Assembly (NCBI GenBank): GCA_003133545.1
Contig: PKYA01000041.1
Coordinates: forward strand, 205-34,047
From: Acidimicrobiaceae bacterium
GTDB taxonomy: Bacteria; Actinomycetota; Acidimicrobiia; Acidimicrobiales; RAAP-2
Direction: 5' to 3'
Length of the DNA stretch: 33,843 nt
A program made the position numbers and the translations under genes. The notes beneath the pieces were generated by a model. It made no database searches. It was not told the origin of the DNA and saw nothing but the letters and a program-made list of their open reading frames with translations. Positions 1-8,151 of the stretch are shown piece by piece (position 1 is the stretch's first letter; each line of letters starts with the position of its first letter).

Positions 1-255
1 GGTACGGCGCGCCTGGGTGCGCAGCGCTTCGGGATCGCGTGCGAGCTGGACCACATCGAGGCCGGTCTGGAAGGCGCGGCCGGCGCCGGTGTTCACAATG
101 ACACGCACTTCCGGGTCCTGGTCGAGCTCCCGCCATGCCATCTCCAGCTCGTCGAGCATCCGGGCGTCCATGGCGTTGCCTGCGTGGGGTCGATTGAACA
201 CGAGCCAACCAACAGGCCCTTTCCTCTCGACCAGGAGCGAGGAGTACGAGGTCAA
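1..255 (-). CDS. Enoyl-CoA hydratase/isomerase (crotonase) family protein, N-terminal part, cut by window start
   Basis: The first 85 codons of a crotonase-fold protein are present; the rest lies outside the window. Seen: a short beta-strand region (LLVERKGPVGWLVFNRP), then HAGNAMDARMLDEL and a strand ending VRVIVNTGAGRAFQTGLDVV. These match the N-terminal half of the family, including the oxyanion-hole segment (AFQTGLD replaces the usual AFCAGAD). I place the start at TTG 255-253 because it overlaps the TGA stop of the upstream dehydrogenase as TTGA, the same coupling used throughout this operon, and no ATG or GTG lies nearby in frame. Crotonases hydrate or isomerise enoyl-CoA esters in the cytoplasm. 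The catalytic second half is not visible, so the reaction cannot be assigned. Confidence 0.82.
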   Translation of the reverse strand, partial: MTSYSSLLVERKGPVGWLVFNRPHAGNAMDARMLDELEMAWRELDQDPEVRVIVNTGAGRAFQTGLDVVQLARDPEALRTQARRT

Positions 256-1544
256 TTGCGTGGCACTTCGCGCCAGGATCGGCCTTGCCACTGGTCTGGC
301 TCCCGGGGAAGGCCGAGCACCCGCTCCCCCAGGATGTTCTTGTTAACTTCCGTCGTCCCGCCTTCGATCGTGTTGGCGCGGCTGCGCAGCATGCCTCGCA
401 CCTCGTAGGGCATCGAACCGCCCCACGACCCGTCACCTCGGGCCCAGGCGATGGCATCCGCACCGAGCATGTTCACGGCCAACGCCTGAATGCGCTGGTT
501 CAACTCCCCCTGATGGACCTTGCCGATGGAGCTCTCGGGGCCCGGCGGCCTGCCGGCGCGCGCCCGTGCCCTGACCCGCAGGTTCGTCCACTCGCGCACG
601 CGCTCCTCGCACCAGAGCCGCAGCACCTCGTCTCGGTGCACCGGGTTGCCCCACCCAGCCGGCTTTCCCTCCGCGTCCAATCGCACGGCCAATTGGACGA
701 GCGAGTCGGCGCCCGACCCCCCGATCCGGTCCACTCCCCCCGATCCCGACCCCGAAACCATCTGTCGCTCGCCCGACAACGTTGCGTTCGCCACCTTCCA
801 ACCGGCCCCGACATCGCCGACGCGCTGCGCGTCGGGCACGCGTGCCTGGTCGAGGAACACCTCGTTGAAGTCGACCTCACCTCCGATGTGTCGCAGCGGC
901 CTGATGTCGACGCCGGGTTGCCGGAGATCGATGAGGAAGTACGTGATGCCGGCGCGCTTGGGGACGTCGGGATCTGTCCGGGCCAAGAGCACGGCGAAGC
1001 TGGACACGTGTGCCCACGTCGTCCACACCTTCTGGCCGGTTATGACCCACTCGTCGCCGTCGCGCTCGGCACGCGTGGCGAGCGACGCCAGGTCGGAGCC
1101 CGATCCAGGCTCACTGAAGAGCTGGCACCAGGTCTCCTCGTTGCGCACGATAGGGGGCAGGAAGCGCAGTCGCTGCTCTTCGGTGCCGTGGGCGAAGAGT
1201 GCCGGGGCGGCCAGGTTCAGTCCTAGGGGATTCAGGCGACCGAGGTTGTACGGGCGCAACTCCTCCTCCACGCGGCGCGCCACGTCCCCAAGAAGATCGA
1301 GCCCCCCGTAGGCAACCGGCCACGTCGGCACGACCAGGCCTGACGCGCCGAACGCCGGGTACCACGCCTCGTACTCCGCGCGGGGTCGCACCTTGCGGAT
1401 GGCGGCGGCGCCACCCCGGCGGCCTGCCTCCACCCAGGTCCGCGGCACCACATCGTGCACCCAGTCGCGGACTGCTGCGAGCACCTCGTCGAGTGGCGAA
1501 TCCGGGCCCACCGCCAGACGCCCCACTGTGGGAGGGGCACTCAT
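252..1544 (-). CDS. Acyl-CoA dehydrogenase family protein
   Basis: A protein of about 430 residues with the acyl-CoA dehydrogenase fold, which oxidises an acyl-CoA to the enoyl-CoA using FAD. Seen: an N-terminal helical domain containing WYPAFGASGLVVPTWPVAYGG, the middle flavin-binding segment WCQLFSEPGSGSDLASLATRA, then VITGQKVWTTWAH, and a C-terminal helical domain ending TIEGGTTEVNKNILGERVLG, where the family's catalytic and flavin-contact residues lie. The reading frame extends upstream to 1691, but the ATG at 1544 is preferred: it overlaps the upstream crotonase stop as ATGA and gives a normal family length. The extra 49 codons would run through the neighbour's coding sequence. It is the third gene in a chain of four. 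The substrate is unknown; the form resembles the larger dehydrogenases used on bulky or branched acyl-CoAs (inference). Confidence 0.93.
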   Translation of the reverse strand: MSAPPTVGRLAVGPDSPLDEVLAAVRDWVHDVVPRTWVEAGRRGGAAAIRKVRPRAEYEAWYPAFGASGLVVPTWPVAYGGLDLLGDVARRVEEELRPYNLGRLNPLGLNLAAPALFAHGTEEQRLRFLPPIVRNEETWCQLFSEPGSGSDLASLATRAERDGDEWVITGQKVWTTWAHVSSFAVLLARTDPDVPKRAGITYFLIDLRQPGVDIRPLRHIGGEVDFNEVFLDQARVPDAQRVGDVGAGWKVANATLSGERQMVSGSGSGGVDRIGGSGADSLVQLAVRLDAEGKPAGWGNPVHRDEVLRLWCEERVREWTNLRVRARARAGRPPGPESSIGKVHQGELNQRIQALAVNMLGADAIAWARGDGSWGGSMPYEVRGMLRSRANTIEGGTTEVNKNILGERVLGLPREPDQWQGRSWREVPRN

Positions 1545-2365
1545 CGACCGGTGAAGCCGGGCGGTCGCTTCTCTCTGAAGGCGGCAAGCCCGTCGCGGAA
1601 GTCTTCGCTCCGCGAGGAGATCTCCATGGCCAATGCCTCGTTCTGCAGCTGCTCTGGTAGAGGAGCGGTTGCACCCGCATGGAGCAACCACTTCGTGAGT
1701 CCCACGGTGACCGTCGGTGCCACCGCCAGCCGGTCGACCACGGACCGGGTCGCATCGTCAAGGTCGGCACCGGGGACCGCGCGATGCACCATTCCCCACG
1801 CGGCAGCATCCGCGCCGGACACCGCCTGGCCGAGCATCAGCATCTCTCGGGCCCGGGCCTCGCCGACACGCCGGGGGAGCAACCAGGTGCCCGCGGTATC
1901 GGGCGTGAAGCCCCGTTGGGCGTAGGGTTCCCACAGGCGAGCCGACTCGTCCACGACGGCGAAGTCCGCCGCCAGGGCCAGATGCAGTCCGATCCCGGCG
2001 GCCCACCCCTGCACTTGGCAGACCACCGGCGTTTGCGTCGTGACCAAGAGCTCAATCAACCGGTGCGCCTCGGTGGGCAGACGCCGCTGAATGCTGCCAA
2101 CCCGGGGACGCGCGTCCCCCGCGTTGCGACTCACGATGTCGAAGCCGGCACAGAAGTGCTCGCCGGACCCCCTTAGGAGTACCACCCGGACCGATTCATC
2201 GGGTCCCGCCGCAGACAGCGCGACAATCATTGCCTGGACGATCGGGTCGGTGAGCGCGTTCCGCTTGGCCGGGCGATCGATCTCGAGCTGGAGCACCGGT
2301 CCTACCAATTCCACCCGCAGTCCCTCAATGGACGAGTACGGATTGGTGGCTTCGCCGTCGCTCAT
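1541..2365 (-). CDS. PaaG-like enoyl-CoA isomerase/hydratase family protein
   Basis: A complete crotonase-fold protein of 274 residues. Seen: oxyanion-hole segment HFCAGFD (about residues 70-76), then GWAAGIGLHLALAADF (120-135) and GFTPDTAGTWLLPRRVG (152-168). In classical enoyl-CoA hydratases two glutamates do the chemistry. Here the first aligned position is His128 and the second is not Glu (by hand alignment about Tyr148), while Asp156 in the TPD motif is present. The PD..GTWLLPR pattern is that of PaaG, the ring-1,2-epoxyphenylacetyl-CoA isomerase, so isomerisation of a double bond or ring is more likely than plain hydration (inference from motif). ATG 2365 overlaps the stop of the upstream dehydratase and its own stop overlaps the next ATG. 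The protein is cytoplasmic, in the same operon as the dehydrogenase. Confidence 0.9.
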   Translation of the reverse strand: MSDGEATNPYSSIEGLRVELVGPVLQLEIDRPAKRNALTDPIVQAMIVALSAAGPDESVRVVLLRGSGEHFCAGFDIVSRNAGDARPRVGSIQRRLPTEAHRLIELLVTTQTPVVCQVQGWAAGIGLHLALAADFAVVDESARLWEPYAQRGFTPDTAGTWLLPRRVGEARAREMLMLGQAVSGADAAAWGMVHRAVPGADLDDATRSVVDRLAVAPTVTVGLTKWLLHAGATAPLPEQLQNEALAMEISSRSEDFRDGLAAFREKRPPGFTGR

Positions 2366-3612
2366 CCGCCCACATACCTGTCACTGATCGCCTGCAGCGC
2401 CTCTTGCAGATCTCGCGCGCCGCCAGGAGGCTCAGGCAGCCGCACGGGACCGTGCTCACGGCTCGGCAGCAAAATGGTCGCATGGCCCGGCGTCGTGAGC
2501 TCGCCCCGCTGGTTGGTCGCCGCCAGTTCGACGTCGACCGCCGGCCGCCCGTCCTCAGCCAGGTAGCGCCTCGTTACCGACCCCGAAAGCCACTGGGTGT
2601 CCCCCACGTAGTTGAACAGGCGAAACTCACAATCGAGCTTCCACAACCACGCCGCATCCCCCATCCAATCGGTGCACATATGGATCAGCCACGTCTCGCG
2701 CATGCGCCCGTAGTCGAACGTCGTGGGGTTGCCACTCCGCCGTGCGAACTCGGGGTCCCAGTGCACTCTTTGCATGACGTCGGGCACGTTGAGGTCATCT
2801 CGATGGAAGAAACGTGGGATCCTCGTCCGATTTTGGTAGGCCAACCGCAATGGTTTGACGCCATAGAGCCCCATCCCCATGCCCACGTGCCAACAGACAA
2901 TGTCGGTCACGGTCAGTGGGCCCTTCACCATCGGTCCCAAAGGATCACCGACCGCCACGTCCTCCCAGTAGCGCGTCGCCGCGCCGCGCCGTCGCTCCGA
3001 GGCGTACTGTGCCTCAATTGCGTCGATCTCCTCGTCTTCGTAGGCCCGCAGCTCAATGGCGTCGTACTTCTTGCGTTCGCGGGCCTTGGTCCGCTCGGTG
3101 CGGATCATCAAGCGGTACTGCGCGGACAAGATCGGGCCGCCAGCCTGACGGAACACCTGCGCTGTCCACTCGTGGACCGCGCGCTGTGCGAATTCGCTCG
3201 ACTTGTCCAGCACCCCAACCAGGGCGTTGCGGCGCGTCACTCCCTGGTCGGGCCGCAGCGGTGCCCACCACTCCCGCGCGCTGGCTGAGTAAAAGGCGTG
3301 CACCCCGCGCAGAGGGTCTCCCCGCATGAGGTCGCGGTGCTCCGGAGGCACTTCGATCACCTCGTCGAGCCCGATCAAGGAGTCACCTCCGACCAGCGGT
3401 GGCGGCGCCAGAACCCCACCCCAACACGTGCCCGCCGCGTAGGTGTCGTCCCACCACAGCGGGTTGTCGTCACCGTAAGCCTCGGCGACATGCCGGAAGG
3501 CATCGATCCCTGGAGCGGCGTAGTGCGGCGGCACAGGATGCGGTTCGGGGATCCCGATGCGGGCCCGCAGCCGGGTGATGCCCTCGTCCGTGATGGAGCC
3601 CTCGGTGGCCAC
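2362..3612 (-). CDS. Double-hotdog MaoC-like / FAS1-like dehydratase domain protein
   Basis: A protein of about 416 residues with two hotdog-type halves. The N-terminal half matches the FAS1-like/MaoC_dehydrat_N pattern (TDEGITRLRARIG, then DNPLWWDD and GGVLAPPPLVGG). The C-terminal half begins near YWEDVAVGDPLGPMVKGPLT and continues through FDYGRMRETWLIHM and a strand with WLSGSVTRRY. Such proteins hydrate enoyl-CoAs to 3-hydroxyacyl-CoAs, especially with bulky acyl groups. I choose GTG 3612 over the upstream GTG 3678. At 3612 the protein begins VATEGSITDEGI, a usual start for this family, and a consensus TATAAT lies nine bases upstream, compatible with a leaderless message. The longer form adds 22 residues without domain character. 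It is the first gene of the ATGA-chained group of four. Confidence 0.86.
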   Translation of the reverse strand: MATEGSITDEGITRLRARIGIPEPHPVPPHYAAPGIDAFRHVAEAYGDDNPLWWDDTYAAGTCWGGVLAPPPLVGGDSLIGLDEVIEVPPEHRDLMRGDPLRGVHAFYSASAREWWAPLRPDQGVTRRNALVGVLDKSSEFAQRAVHEWTAQVFRQAGGPILSAQYRLMIRTERTKARERKKYDAIELRAYEDEEIDAIEAQYASERRRGAATRYWEDVAVGDPLGPMVKGPLTVTDIVCWHVGMGMGLYGVKPLRLAYQNRTRIPRFFHRDDLNVPDVMQRVHWDPEFARRSGNPTTFDYGRMRETWLIHMCTDWMGDAAWLWKLDCEFRLFNYVGDTQWLSGSVTRRYLAEDGRPAVDVELAATNQRGELTTPGHATILLPSREHGPVRLPEPPGGARDLQEALQAISDRYVGG

Positions 3613-3627
3613 GGGTCGCACATTATA
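3613..3627 (-). promoter_or_regulatory. Candidate internal -10 box for a leaderless dehydratase transcript
   Basis: On the minus strand TATAAT occupies 3627-3622, in an A+T-rich patch that stands out in this G+C-rich operon, and GTG begins at 3612. Nine bases between -10 box and start codon fit transcription starting at or next to the GTG. No convincing -35 box is seen 16-18 bases upstream. If active, it would give the hydratase/dehydrogenase group its own expression, separate from the ligase upstream. Confidence 0.45.
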
Positions 3628-3682
3628 TGAAATCAGGTTCTGCTTTTCTTGAGATGTCCTCGGCACCACATGGCTCACGGGA

Positions 3683-5119
3683 TCAGTCCCGAATTTCGAT
3701 GGCGGCCAGTGGCAGAAGTTCCTCCATCAGCTGGCGTCGCAACAACTTCCCCACCTCGTTGCGGGGCAGCGCCGATAGCCGGTGAAAGGCCACCGGGATT
3801 TTGTACGGCGCCAGATGTTCACGGCACAGCGCGATGAGCACGGCTTCGTCGACGTCACCCACGACGACGGCGACGGGTACCTCGCCCAGGCGCTCGTCGG
3901 GCCACGCCACGACTGCGGCCTCCTTGATGCCCGGAGCCAGCCGCAGCACCTCTTCGACCTGCTCGGGGAACACCTTGTTTCCCCCCCGGTTGATCAGGTC
4001 CGACGTCCGGCCTTCGATCCAGACAAATCCTTCAGGATCGACGCGGGCATGATCACCGGTGCGAACGAAGCCCTCGGCGTCCACGCGATCGTCCAGTGAA
4101 GCACCGCCCGCGTACCCGGCCGCCATCCGGGGAGGCCGCACCAGGAGCTCCCCGACTCGCCCATCGGCGACCGGCATGCTGTCCTCGCCCACCATCTTGA
4201 TGTCCACCCCTGGATGCGGGCGCCCCGCGGCCCCCAATTTGTCCGGATGGTCCCGCGCGTCCGCCGCGGTCCATCCGATGACCTCGCCCACCTCGGCCTG
4301 CCCATAGCTGTTCAGCACAATGACGCCGAACCGGTCCATGAACCGGCGGGCCGCGAGGGGCGACAGCGGTGCGGTGATGCTGCGGACGAACCTGAGGGGG
4401 GCGAGGTCGGTCACCGTCGCGTCCTCGGTCAGCATGACCATGGCGGCCGGCGGCAAGACCGTGGACCGCACCTGGTACCGGTGGACCAGCTCGGAGAAGT
4501 CCCGCGTGGTGAAACGCGGCATCAGCACCACGGCCGCACCCGCCCGTAACCCGAAGCACACGTTGTAGATCCCCGCATTCAGCGCCACGGACACGGGCAC
4601 GAGGTTCGGAGAGGGTTCCCGGTCCGACGTTGCAGCGGCGCTCCGCCCACGCAGCGGGGCCAGGACCCGGTCAAGCAGTTCCAGGTACCCGCCATGCGTC
4701 TGCAGGATGGCCTTCGGCGGGCCTGTCGTGCCCGATGTCCAGGTCACGAACGCCACGGTGTCGTCGTGGCGAGCAGGGTCTTCAAGGATCTCCACACCAT
4801 GCTCGCCGACGACTGCAACAGGTCGGATCGATTCGAGGACGTGCTGGACTTCGGCTTCGGGTGCGCGGTCGTTGATGGGGACGAAGACCCCGCCGGCCAG
4901 CCATATGCCCACCATGGTGGTGACCAGCTCAGGCCCCGTCGGCAGCCGGACCGCCACCCCGTGGCCGGGTTCGAGCCCGGCGGCCAACAACTCCGAAGCG
5001 GTGACGCGGGCCATCTCCCGGGCCCTCCCTGCCGTCACCGTCCCGTCGATCGTGCACAAGAGATCACGTCCCTCTTCAAAGGGGTGATCTATCAATAGGT
5101 GGGCCAGGTTGTCCGTCAT
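3683..5119 (-). CDS. AMP-forming acyl-CoA synthetase (class I adenylate-forming enzyme)
   Basis: A 478-residue ANL-superfamily ligase that activates a carboxylic acid with ATP and joins it to CoA. Seen: the phosphate-binding loop TWTSGTTGPPKA (about 127-136), the NSYGQAEVGE motif (about 270-279), the hinge RTGDHARVDPEGF (about 353-365), GGNKVFPEQVEEVL, and the C-terminal lysine motif PRNEVGKLLRR. ATG 5119 (MTDNLAHLLID) is chosen; the frame runs open to 5173, but those codons look non-coding and lie in the divergent promoter region. The stop is 70 bases before the dehydratase start at 3612, so the genes are probably co-transcribed in part. The substrate cannot be read from the sequence. The short length is typical of small benzoate/acyl ligase-like actinobacterial enzymes. 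Confidence 0.9.
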   Translation of the reverse strand: MTDNLAHLLIDHPFEEGRDLLCTIDGTVTAGRAREMARVTASELLAAGLEPGHGVAVRLPTGPELVTTMVGIWLAGGVFVPINDRAPEAEVQHVLESIRPVAVVGEHGVEILEDPARHDDTVAFVTWTSGTTGPPKAILQTHGGYLELLDRVLAPLRGRSAAATSDREPSPNLVPVSVALNAGIYNVCFGLRAGAAVVLMPRFTTRDFSELVHRYQVRSTVLPPAAMVMLTEDATVTDLAPLRFVRSITAPLSPLAARRFMDRFGVIVLNSYGQAEVGEVIGWTAADARDHPDKLGAAGRPHPGVDIKMVGEDSMPVADGRVGELLVRPPRMAAGYAGGASLDDRVDAEGFVRTGDHARVDPEGFVWIEGRTSDLINRGGNKVFPEQVEEVLRLAPGIKEAAVVAWPDERLGEVPVAVVVGDVDEAVLIALCREHLAPYKIPVAFHRLSALPRNEVGKLLRRQLMEELLPLAAIEIRD

Positions 5120-5259
5120 AGGCCGCCGGTCCTCTTCTCGCGGGAAAGTTCCACATGGTAGTGGGCCGCCCACGGCGCACAGCGGCCGAACGCGAGCTGT
5201 CTATCCTTGAGGACGACCAGTCGGACTGCTCGCCGGTCCGCCTCCGGGAGGGAAGCCGA

Positions 5260-6543
5260 ATGCACGCTGGAGACCTCATCCTCGTCAGTGTCGACGACCA
5301 TCTCGTCGAGCCGCCGCACATGTTCGATGGTCGCCTCCAGGGTCGTTACGCCGACACGGCCCCGAAGGTCGAGCACAGGGCGGACGGTTCCGATGTCTGG
5401 GTATTCAACGGTTCGGTGATCCCCAACATCGGACTGAACGCCGTCGCCGGGCGTCCGAAGGAGGAGTACGGAGTTGAGCCGACGGCCTTCGATGAGATGC
5501 GCCCGGGCTGCTTCGACGTGCACGAGCGGATCAGGGACATGAACGCGGGCGGAGTCCTGGGATCGATGTGCTTCCCTTCCTTCCCCGGATTCAGCGGCCG
5601 CCTGTTCGCCGCCTGCAAGGACAAGGACTTGGCCCTGGCCGTCCTTCAGGCGTACAACGATTGGCACATCGAGGAATGGTGCGGCTCGTATCCCGGACGC
5701 TTCATTCCCATGGCCCTTCCGATCCTGTGGGATGCAGAGCTCGCGGCGGCCGAGATCCGAAGGGTCGCCGCCAAGGGCTGCCACTCCATAACCTTCACGG
5801 AGAATCCGGCGGCGCTCGGCTACCCCAGCTTCCACACGGAGCACTGGGACCCGCTCTGGAGAGCCGTCTGCGACGAAGGTGTCGTCGTGTCCATCCACCT
5901 GGGTTCGTCCGGGCAGCTGGCCATTACGGCTCCCGACGCACCGGTGGACGTGATGATCACCCTGCAGCCCATGAACATCTGCCAGGCCGCGGCCGACCTG
6001 CTGTGGTCGCGCGTGCCCAAGCAATTCCCCGACATTAAGTTCGCGCTGTCGGAGGGCGGAACCGGATGGATCCCCTATTTCCTCGATCGCATCGACCGCA
6101 CCTATGACATGCACCGGCTCTGGACGGGGCAAGACTTCGGGGACCGCCTGCCGAGCGATGTCTTCCGGGAGCATTTCCTGACCTGCTTCATCGCGGACCC
6201 CGTTGGCATGGCGCTGCGTCATCTGATCGGCCTCGACAACATCGCCTGGGAATGCGACTATCCGCATTCGGACTCCTCGTGGCCTGAGGCACCGGAGGAG
6301 CTGGCGCGAGTGGCCGCAGCCGTGCCCGACAATGAGCTGTCCCGGATCACCCACGAGAACGCCTGCCGATGGTACTCGTTCGATCCCTTCGCCTACCGGT
6401 CCCGCGAGCAATGCACGGTACGCGCTCTCCGCTCCGAGGCGGAGGGTCATGATGTCGCAATCCACTCGTACGACCGGGGCCGATTCGAGCGCACGGGGAA
6501 GGGCGTCGACATCGCGGACCTAGCCACGCGCGCCACAGCCTGA
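5260..6543 (+). CDS. Amidohydrolase family (amidohydrolase_2 / TIM-barrel) metal-dependent hydrolase
   Basis: A 427-residue protein of the amidohydrolase_2 (ACMSD-like) family, whose members hydrolyse or decarboxylate substrates at a metal site in a TIM barrel. Seen: an N-terminal VSVDDHLVEPPHMF (about 10-23), where D-x-H replaces the classic H-x-H metal motif; MCFPSFPGFSGR; VVSIHLGSSGQ (central metal-ligand histidine region); and IAWECDYPHSDSSWP (about 328-342) with the acidic residue near the C-terminal end of the barrel. ATG 5260 has a good ribosome site (GGGAGGG starting about 13 bases upstream) and begins right at the family motif; the frame upstream to 5155 is probably leader. It diverges from the ligase/beta-oxidation operon. 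Homologues often sit beside CoA-dependent catabolic genes, suggesting a ring- or side-chain-processing step (inference). Confidence 0.88.
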   Translation: MHAGDLILVSVDDHLVEPPHMFDGRLQGRYADTAPKVEHRADGSDVWVFNGSVIPNIGLNAVAGRPKEEYGVEPTAFDEMRPGCFDVHERIRDMNAGGVLGSMCFPSFPGFSGRLFAACKDKDLALAVLQAYNDWHIEEWCGSYPGRFIPMALPILWDAELAAAEIRRVAAKGCHSITFTENPAALGYPSFHTEHWDPLWRAVCDEGVVVSIHLGSSGQLAITAPDAPVDVMITLQPMNICQAAADLLWSRVPKQFPDIKFALSEGGTGWIPYFLDRIDRTYDMHRLWTGQDFGDRLPSDVFREHFLTCFIADPVGMALRHLIGLDNIAWECDYPHSDSSWPEAPEELARVAAAVPDNELSRITHENACRWYSFDPFAYRSREQCTVRALRSEAEGHDVAIHSYDRGRFERTGKGVDIADLATRATA

Positions 6544-6560
6544 GCACCACGGACTCGGAC

Positions 6561-8111
6561 TCATTCGGAGAACTCGGCTATCAGTTTCGCCTTGTCGATT
6601 TTGCCGGCCACCGTCCGGGGCAGGGAGGTGACCACCTCCACCTGCTCAGGCCACGCGATGCGCCGCAGCCCCCGTTGGGCGAGGTACTCGCCCACCTTGC
6701 GGACATCGAGACGGGAACCTTCCCCAGTTGTTTCGAGGATCGCACAGACTCGCTCGCCGCTGCGTTCGTCCGCCAGGCCGATGACCGCGGCGTCCAGCAC
6801 CAGGGGGTGACCACGCAAGACATCCTCCACCTCGGCCGTCCCGATGTTCTCACCTTTTCTGATGACGACATCTTTCAGCCGGCCCGTAATCCTCACGTAC
6901 CCGTCGCCGTCGACCAGACCGATGTCGCCCGTTCTCAGGTATCCGTCGTCGTCGAAGGCACTGGCGTCAAGCGACGCGTCCACATACCCCAGCATCAGTT
7001 GGGGCGCGTGGGCGCGGAGCTCGCCCGAGTGGCCTGACGGGGCTTCCCCGCCCGCGAGGTCGACCACTTTGACCTGCACGCCCCGAAGGGGCCTGCCCTC
7101 GCTCTCGGAGAGCTTCGCGTCGGGGTCTGTCGGCGATCCCATGGTCAGGACTGGTGCTTCGGTCAACCCCCAGCCCGAGACGATCCCAGACCCACCCAGT
7201 TCGGCCTTCACCCTGACGTGCAGGCCAGGTGGCTTGGGCGCACCGCCGCCGGGGCAACAACGGAGGTGCGGGAAGAGGCGCTCGTCCGGGCGCGCGCGTT
7301 GGGCATCGAGATACGCCAGGTGGAACGCGGTGCCGGAACCAGCCATGGTGACACCCTCGCGCCGCAGCGTCTCGCTGGAGGCCACCGGATCGAAGGCTTC
7401 AATGAGAATGAGCGCAGCGCCACAGATCAAGCTAGCCATCAGGTTGATCGGGCCGCCGATGTGTGCGATGGGGAAGGCGACACCGTTGCGGTCCCGCTCG
7501 GTCATCTGCAGGCGCTCGACCATGCCGCCACTCACGGCGAGCAACGTCGCATCGTTGTGGAGCACGCCTTTGGGAAGACTGGTCGAACCGGACGTGTAGA
7601 AGATCCAACTGGCGCCCCGAAGGTGGCGATGCAGCGGAACGTCGCCGCGCGCGCCGCCGTCATGCGAGGTCGTCCCGCGCACGACATCGTCGATATCGAG
7701 AACCCGCGGTCTTCTCTCACACTCGGAAGCGGCTGCCTCGGCCAAGCGCCGGTAGTCGGTGCCCTTGTGAGAACCGGATTGGATGATGGCGTCGACCGAT
7801 GCCTCGCGCACGATATGACCCACCTCCCGTGCGCCATACATCGGAATGATCGGGTTCTGTATGGTTCCGAGCCTCGACAGGGCAACCATCACGACAACGG
7901 CATCGATCCCCGTCGGGAGGATCCACGAGACCACCGATCCGGCGCCCACGCCCATCCGGCTCAGATGAACCGCCACGCGCTCGGACTCACGGGAGAGCTC
8001 GCCGCATGTCATGCGGCGTCCTGCATCGTCGACGAGGAGCACGGCTTCGGGAGTCGCCCGGGCGCGGGCTTCTACGAGCGCGACCAGGGTCGTCTGGCCA
8101 TTCAGCTGCAT
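6561..8111 (-). CDS. AMP-forming acyl-CoA ligase (fatty-acid/aromatic acid-CoA ligase-like)
   Basis: A 516-residue ANL-superfamily ligase, distinct from the one at 3683-5119. Seen: WIFYTSGSTSLPKGVL (about 169-184, ATP loop), GWGLTEAPVLTMG (about 315), RTGDIGLVDGDGYVRITGR, the core/hinge motif RKGENIGTAEVEDVL, and the C-terminal PRTVAGKIDKAKL with the acyl-adenylation lysine. The RKGENI/cyclohexanecarboxylate-CoA-ligase-like pattern points to a cyclic or short branched acid (family knowledge; substrate unproven). ATG 8111 lies 40 bases after the regulator stop, with no clear ribosome site. The gene follows the GntR gene on the same strand and is probably co-transcribed with it. It ends 17 bases from the convergent amidohydrolase stop, leaving no room for a long terminator. 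Confidence 0.9.
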   Translation of the reverse strand: MQLNGQTTLVALVEARARATPEAVLLVDDAGRRMTCGELSRESERVAVHLSRMGVGAGSVVSWILPTGIDAVVVMVALSRLGTIQNPIIPMYGAREVGHIVREASVDAIIQSGSHKGTDYRRLAEAAASECERRPRVLDIDDVVRGTTSHDGGARGDVPLHRHLRGASWIFYTSGSTSLPKGVLHNDATLLAVSGGMVERLQMTERDRNGVAFPIAHIGGPINLMASLICGAALILIEAFDPVASSETLRREGVTMAGSGTAFHLAYLDAQRARPDERLFPHLRCCPGGGAPKPPGLHVRVKAELGGSGIVSGWGLTEAPVLTMGSPTDPDAKLSESEGRPLRGVQVKVVDLAGGEAPSGHSGELRAHAPQLMLGYVDASLDASAFDDDGYLRTGDIGLVDGDGYVRITGRLKDVVIRKGENIGTAEVEDVLRGHPLVLDAAVIGLADERSGERVCAILETTGEGSRLDVRKVGEYLAQRGLRRIAWPEQVEVVTSLPRTVAGKIDKAKLIAEFSE

Positions 8112-8151
8112 CAGGAACGCCGCGATCCCGACGGGTGCACGTGCAACGCGC

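Noticed and set aside
285-1226. Long plus-strand frame opposite the acyl-CoA dehydrogenase
   Set aside because: Arg/Pro/His-rich antisense shadow of a gene with clear family motifs.
3613-3678. N-terminal extension of the dehydratase to GTG 3678
   Set aside because: Adds 22 residues of no family character and would place a consensus -10 box inside the coding region.
5116-6465. 449-codon minus-strand frame opposite the amidohydrolase
   Set aside because: Length is due to high G+C; composition is repetitive in charged residues and the plus strand carries clear metal-site motifs.
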